Assembly (NCBI GenBank): GCA_010645155.1
Contig: CM021315.1
Location: forward strand, 7,659,464 to 7,723,463
DNA length: 64,000 nt
Source: Tigriopus japonicus
Taxonomy: Eukaryota > Arthropoda > Copepoda > Harpacticoida > Harpacticidae
Direction of reading: 5' to 3'
Below the pieces are notes generated by a model that was not told the origin of the DNA, ran no database searches, and saw nothing but the letters and a program-made list of their open reading frames with translations. The translations under genes and the position numbers were made by a program. Positions 59,860-64,000 of the stretch are shown here, one piece after another (position 1 is the stretch's first letter; each line of letters opens with the position of its first letter).

Positions 59860-60109
59860 AGTAAGCTTACTTGAATCACGTCTAACTACTCCGTGATCTA
59901 AGTTATTTAAGTTCGTGTTCTTGGGCTAACACTGCCAGGCTTTGGGTATTTCAATCCTAAAAAAACTTTCTTTTGAGTCATTTGACACTTTCATTGTAGG
60001 GTTCATTACTTAAAAAAACATTAAATTGTCTTGCAGGATTGTTATGACAAAATCATTGGAATCAATATTCAAAACCATTAATTAACATTATATGGCCCCC
60101 AGTTTAAGA

Positions 60110-60830
60110 ACCGTCTTGAGCATGCTTCACTTCGGGAAACAAATTCGTGTCGTCCGCAAATTTTAGGATTTTCATTCGTGGTAGAACTTGCAGATCCTTT
60201 ACAAACAGAGCAAAGAGCAATGGCCCCAGTATGGTACCTTGAGGTATCCCACACGTTCCCTAGGACCTGACTGAACTCTCGTCATTGATTCCGATTCTTT
60301 GAGTTCTGTGTGTCAACCACCCATTCATCCAACCCTCTAATTGTCCCCTAATTTGTGCTCTCCTCAGTTTCTCGACCCGTATGTGGTAAGGGCCCGTATC
60401 AAATGCCCTAGAGAAATCTTAACACGCAGTGTTCACATTATTTCCCTGATCTGCTGCTTTAGGAACTTTCTCCAGGAAATCGAGTTGGTTTGATGGGCAT
60501 GTGCTCCCGGGACAATCCGTGTTGGTCTCAAAATCCACAAGTGTTCTCCAGGTGACCCACTATCTTTGCCTTCAGGAGGCGTTCCAGCAAATGGCAGCAC
60601 GTTAATTGATGTCAATGAGATTGGGCGGAAGTTCTCAGGGTCAGATGTTGTCCCTTTCTTGAGAATCGGTGTTACATTTGCAGCTTTCCACACGCATGGA
60701 ACCTCACCAGATGCCAATGCCTTGCAAATTAATGAAAGTTGGAAAGTAGTTCCTCTCTCCATAGTCGTAGCAGGATGTTGGTTATTCCATCTGGCCTCAT
60801 AGACGACGTGGATCTTAGAGTAAGAATGGC
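60110..60830 (-). mobile_element. LINE reverse transcriptase remnant
   Basis: The minus strand gives, across several frames, LICKALASGEVPCVWKAANV, TPILKKGTTSDPENFRPISL, LLERLLKAKIVGHLE, DFSRAFDTGPYHI, GWMNGWLTHRTQRIGI, CGIPQGTILGPLLFALFV and MKILKFADDTNLF. These are the ordered reverse-transcriptase motifs of jockey/CR1-type LINEs, including the FADD catalytic box. A 60-base duplication or loss and several frameshifts disable it. It is a different family from the 35/48-kb copies as far as the overlap allows comparison. Confidence 0.8.
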
Positions 60831-61845
60831 TTTAAATACTTCGGCGCTGGAGAATTGGACATTCATATTCCAAGTCAACTGCTTGCGACGAATGGTTATG
60901 CATTCATAGAAGTTTTGTAGTATGTCATGGATTGACCTACTACTTTACTAAAAATATGATTATTTCATGCAAAAGCACTCCCTCCAAGTGCATTTGGAGA
61001 AAATTGGAGCAAATCGATTGAAAGATGACGGGACGGATTAGATTAATTTATGACGATTTGCTGATTTAATGGACCCCACTTATTACCTGGGCAATAGAAA
61101 ACATAATAGACAATTCGATTTCACGTATCAACAGAAGATAATTAAGTCTGAATGCTTCATATCAAAGATCTCTTTGGGGATCTAACAAATTTTCCCTCGG
61201 GACGTCAGGTTTAATTTGAACACCCTCTTCGAGAATGAGATTGTCAAAAAAATGCAAAGAAAAGTTGAGCCTTTAGTTTATCAATTTGAAGAAATGGTCT
61301 CCAACCTTTGCTTTTTAAAACAATAAAGAAATGATAAAAACCGAATTGGGATTGGCAACAAAAAAATACGCCATAAGAACTCAAAATAGCCCCTTAACAG
61401 CAAGTAATCATCACATTGCGTGACTTACCATCACTACGCAGAGGTGAAACAAGGCTTGCCTGAATTATGCAAAAATCGATTCTCAATAATTTCTTCCAAA
61501 CATGACAGCCACTACTCAAGTAGTATGAATAAATTTACTAAAACTCATTCGAAATCAAACAGAGCGAATAAGTCAAAAAAGTCGAGTTCTTGCGATTTCA
61601 AAGTTTTGGTTCGGGTACGGAGCTATTTAAATTTCGTAGAGTCAGATTTGAGCCTCTTTTGTGATATCGATTGGCCTTTAACTGGCTGATCTTCCCTGAT
61701 ATGTGTACTTCGCTCCGAATGTCTGTCTACGTTATTTACATAGAAAGCAATAGGGGCCTCGCTCGCATGCTTCCTCGCAGTTTTCGCGTAAAGTGGTCCT
61801 ACAAACAGAACTGCATTCATAAATGAAACGAGGTTTGTTCCAGTA
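60831..61845. other. Upstream region of receptor gene 2
   Basis: No supported gene, promoter motif or transposon end was recognised. Short open frames (for example + 61420-61689) have no family resemblance. Confidence 0.4.
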
Positions 61846-62042
61846 ATGGATACATGGGACTCCCGTTTGTTCCTGCTAAGTCGAATTATTGGGTTTACAC
61901 CGTTTGGCCTCGATCAGAATAAAAAGTTGCTCAAAAGAGTAAGATGGAGTTCTGCGCAAGGCCTCTATTTCCTACTGGTAACAGGAGTTTCTCTGTTATT
62001 CCTAATCTATTACTGTGGATCGTTCTATCTTCTGATAACAAG
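61846..62042 (+). CDS. Gustatory-receptor-like protein, first exon (paralogue)
   Basis: ATG at 61846, 65 codons plus two bases, then donor ACAAG|GTAAGA. The peptide MDTWDSRLFLLSRIIGFTPF, then SAQGLYFLLVTGVSLLFLIY, aligns without gaps to exon 1 of the receptor at 40935 (MDIWDIRLIELSKVVGICPF, STQALYFLLVTVISHLFLIF). It has identical length and the same phase-2 end. It therefore encodes an intracellular N-terminus and TM1 of a second receptor in the same orientation. No second exon resembling HGLAYSLRGSSWVG was found up to 64000, so the rest of the gene is right of the window, or this is an orphan exon. Confidence 0.65.
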
Positions 62043-62204
62043 GTAAGAAATATTATCAAAGTATTGAAAAAGGACAAATATCACCGGAAAGGTAAGATAA
62101 AGATGATTTGTCTTGGTTTGAATGATATTTAGAGGGCGGAAAAAAGTTGGAAAAAACTTAAAAATAGAAGTTTTTGAGTTAGAATGTTATTTTTTTAAAA
62201 GTCT

Positions 62205-62452
62205 TAAGTAGAAACCGAAAGTTTCAGTTGAAAGAGGGCTGTACCTAAACTGAAACCGAAAGCATCTGACCAAATGTGTATAAAAAATCCCTTTGACATT
62301 TAACTAATTCATTTATATGACTTTGGGTTATTGTAAATTTCAGAAATAACAAAAAGTTGAGTTTTAAAGGTTTTTGGACAAAAAATCATCAACTTTAATA
62401 TCATACCCTGTTCTTGATAAAATAAACTGAAATCTCTTTAGGTCCATCACTA
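62205..62452. mobile_element. Diverged CCGAAA-rich hAT copy
   Basis: AAACCGAAAGTTTCAGTTGA, AGAGGGCTGTACC, AACTGAAACCGAAAGC and the right end TTTAGGTCCATCACTA parallel the element at 58984. The left end is lost or mutated. It lies in the first intron of receptor gene 2. Confidence 0.65.
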
Positions 62453-63169
62453 ATTAGTAGAAAATTAAATGGACCACGGTGGGCACAGCTCTATGACTTT
62501 CTTTTTCTTATTCTTAGCAGAGAAAAATTTTATGCCATGCGAAGAGTCATTTTTTCTGTCAAATTTCTATCTTTGTTAAAAAGTGTAAAGAGTCGAAAAA
62601 AGCAACCTCAAGCGGCAAATATAGCATTTCCTGTAATGGAAAGAAGAGAAATTCCGAAAATACGCTCTTCACTCTGCTAAGTTTGATTGCCTTTCGTACA
62701 TCCCCAGTAATTTGAAATTGGCAGCAGTGAACATCAAGTTATTAATTATTGTACCAAGAGACAGTCTTAAATTTTAAGGACATCAAGATTTTTGGCTCAT
62801 TTTGAAGTTATTACAGGTTTAAAATGTCAACTTCAGTTCCAAAATTAGTCACCCTCTACATATGAGGAAGGAGAAAAAAGGGAAAAGGAGAAGGCAAGAG
62901 TCAGCCAAATCAGAGCGACCAATTTCAGACCTTAAAATGGAGTTGGGGAAGCTTTCAGACATGTGGACTTTAGGACACGGTTGTGACACACCAATGCAAT
63001 TTTGGTGCATTACAAGAACACAACTTTTGAAGTTAAAATAAATGGCTCTAGAATGAAATAAAAAAGAAACACCAAGCACTGATAAAACTTGCATAAAAAG
63101 CGAAAGAAGTTACAACAAAGACAGGGTCTCTTAGTACTGTGTACACTCCACGTTTTGAATCGCGAGACT
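62453..63169. other. Intronic or intergenic, nothing recognised
   Basis: AT-rich, no supported exon or repeat end. Confidence 0.4.
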
Positions 63170-63177
63170 CTATAGAG

Positions 63178-63424
63178 CAGGGGTCGGCTACCGGTGGGCT
63201 GCGGCCCACATGTGGGCCCAAGGGGTGTCGTCGGTGGGCCCAGGTGCTATGGGGAAAGTCCAAAATAGTGGGTCCCGAACCATCTATAGTACTGTGCTCG
63301 TGGGCCCAAAGCTCTTTGATTGTTAATTTGTGGGCCCTGGACCTACCAACGTCTGTTTGGTGGGCCCCTGACAAAAGGTAGTCAAATTTCTGAGCCTTGA
63401 CCTGAAAACGGTTGCCGACCCCTG
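63178..63424. mobile_element. hAT-type GGGCCCA MITE, copy 3 (247 bp)
   Basis: The ends CAGGGGTCGGCTACC and GGTTGCCGACCCCTG are inverted repeats. Both flanks are the identical octamer CTATAGAG (63170-63177 and 63425-63432). The interior shares GTGGGCCC words, a CTATAGTACTGT centre and GGTGGGCCCCTGAC with the copies at 39966 and 43236. This is the best-preserved copy. Confidence 0.88.
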
Positions 63425-63828
63425 CTATAGAGCTTTTCATGCCAAAGGAGATGGATGTGGTATTGCAAGGTGAAAGCCGTTCACGATTAATTTTTGCTAG
63501 TGTGCAAAAGCAAAAATGTGCAAAAGCAAAAATGTCCAAAAATAGTACTTAGTCTGCCAATTGATACGGGCATCCGAATGTTGTTGGAACCCGAGCTTTC
63601 AACAGCTGACTCTCTGCCAAGCCAAATAGAGCTTTATGAGCCCCTTGAAAAAAAATGATCAACAATAATAACAATAAATATCGCAACAAATGAGCGGCCT
63701 CAATGCTTACATTTTTATGTGAAACAGATCTTTATTTTTATTTATTTTTTATTTTTTTCTATTTTTATATCATAAAGAATAAAAAACCCTTATTTTTTGG
63801 ACTTTTGAACACTCCGACATCTTTTCCC

Positions 63829-63900
63829 CTGCTCGCCTGGCAAAATCTGAGCCCAGAATACCCGTAACAATTCTGGGCTCAGATTTTGCCAAGCGAGCAG
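63829..63900. repeat. 31-bp-stem hairpin
   Basis: CTGCTCGCCTGGCAAAATCT... (63829-63859) pairs with ...AGATTTTGCCAAGCGAGCAG (63870-63900) at 30 of 31 positions around a 10-base loop. It may be a small foldback element or the stem of a structured RNA. No flanking duplication was found, and the last 100 bases hold nothing else recognisable. Confidence 0.75.
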
Positions 63901-64000
63901 TGGAGAACGCGCCGGTAAAATAGACGATTTGGGGAGTAAAATCTCCTTATTTGTTGCAAAGAAGTTCCTGCGCCGTCTCAGAATGGGGGCTAAATGCTGG

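Overview
The window is nuclear DNA of an animal, most likely an arthropod and probably a crustacean such as a copepod. The evidence is spliced genes with canonical GT-AG introns, AATAAA poly(A) signals, a mu-class glutathione S-transferase exon, two secreted CUB-type proteins of a kind I associate with crustacean genomes, insect-type gustatory-receptor-like genes, and a dense load of class I and class II transposable elements. There is no operon-like organisation and there are no prokaryotic signals. The species is an inference only. All exon structures below were assembled by hand from splice sites and reading phase, without transcript data.

Layout. 1-0.24 kb: last exon of a mu-class GST (+). 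0.24-9 kb: mostly non-coding, with microsatellites. 9.6-10.7 kb: a serine-rich, codon-repeat-rich open exon (+) of uncertain status, facing a Thr/Ser-rich possible last exon on the minus strand (10.8-11.0 kb). 11.65-12.2 kb: a two-exon canopy/MZB1-like ER protein (-) ending in KEEL. 12.2-22.3 kb: AT-rich and transposon-bearing, with a 453-bp palindromic MITE and a 1.15-kb hAT element carrying a perfect 8-bp target duplication. 24.2-25.9 kb: an intronless p68/DDX5-type DEAD-box helicase (+), probably with an upstream 5'UTR exon.

26.6-34.2 kb: a divergent, head-to-head pair of paralogous secreted CUB genes (nine exons on minus, twelve on plus) separated by 690 bp. The plus-strand copy keeps its reading frame only if one intron begins with GA (GAAAGT) instead of GT. 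35.3-36.2 kb: LINE fragment. 37.2-38.8 kb: a two-exon heterotrimeric G-protein gamma subunit (+) ending in a CVIG CaaX box. 40.9-50.8 kb: a five-exon, 413-residue gustatory-receptor-like seven-TM gene (+) whose introns hold a GGTCAC-repeat palindrome, a hAT MITE, LINE pieces, a 33-bp minisatellite and a 723-bp TIR element nested inside a LINE. 52.8-57.2 kb: broken Ty3/Gypsy-type fragments interrupted by a TIR element and tRNA-related SINE sequence. 57.3-59.4 kb: a hAT-type element holding a mariner transposase fossil and a second nested hAT. 60.1-60.8 kb: LINE reverse transcriptase remnant (-). 61.85 kb: first exon of a second gustatory-receptor-like gene (+) that runs out of the window.

The single-copy genes are not obviously one pathway: detoxification (GST), ER folding (canopy), RNA metabolism (helicase), secretion (CUB pair) and sensory or G-protein signalling (gamma subunit, receptors). 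The most notable items are the GA-AG intron, the divergent CUB pair, the receptor paralogues, and several apparently unnamed palindromic MITE families whose ends and target duplications can be read directly.
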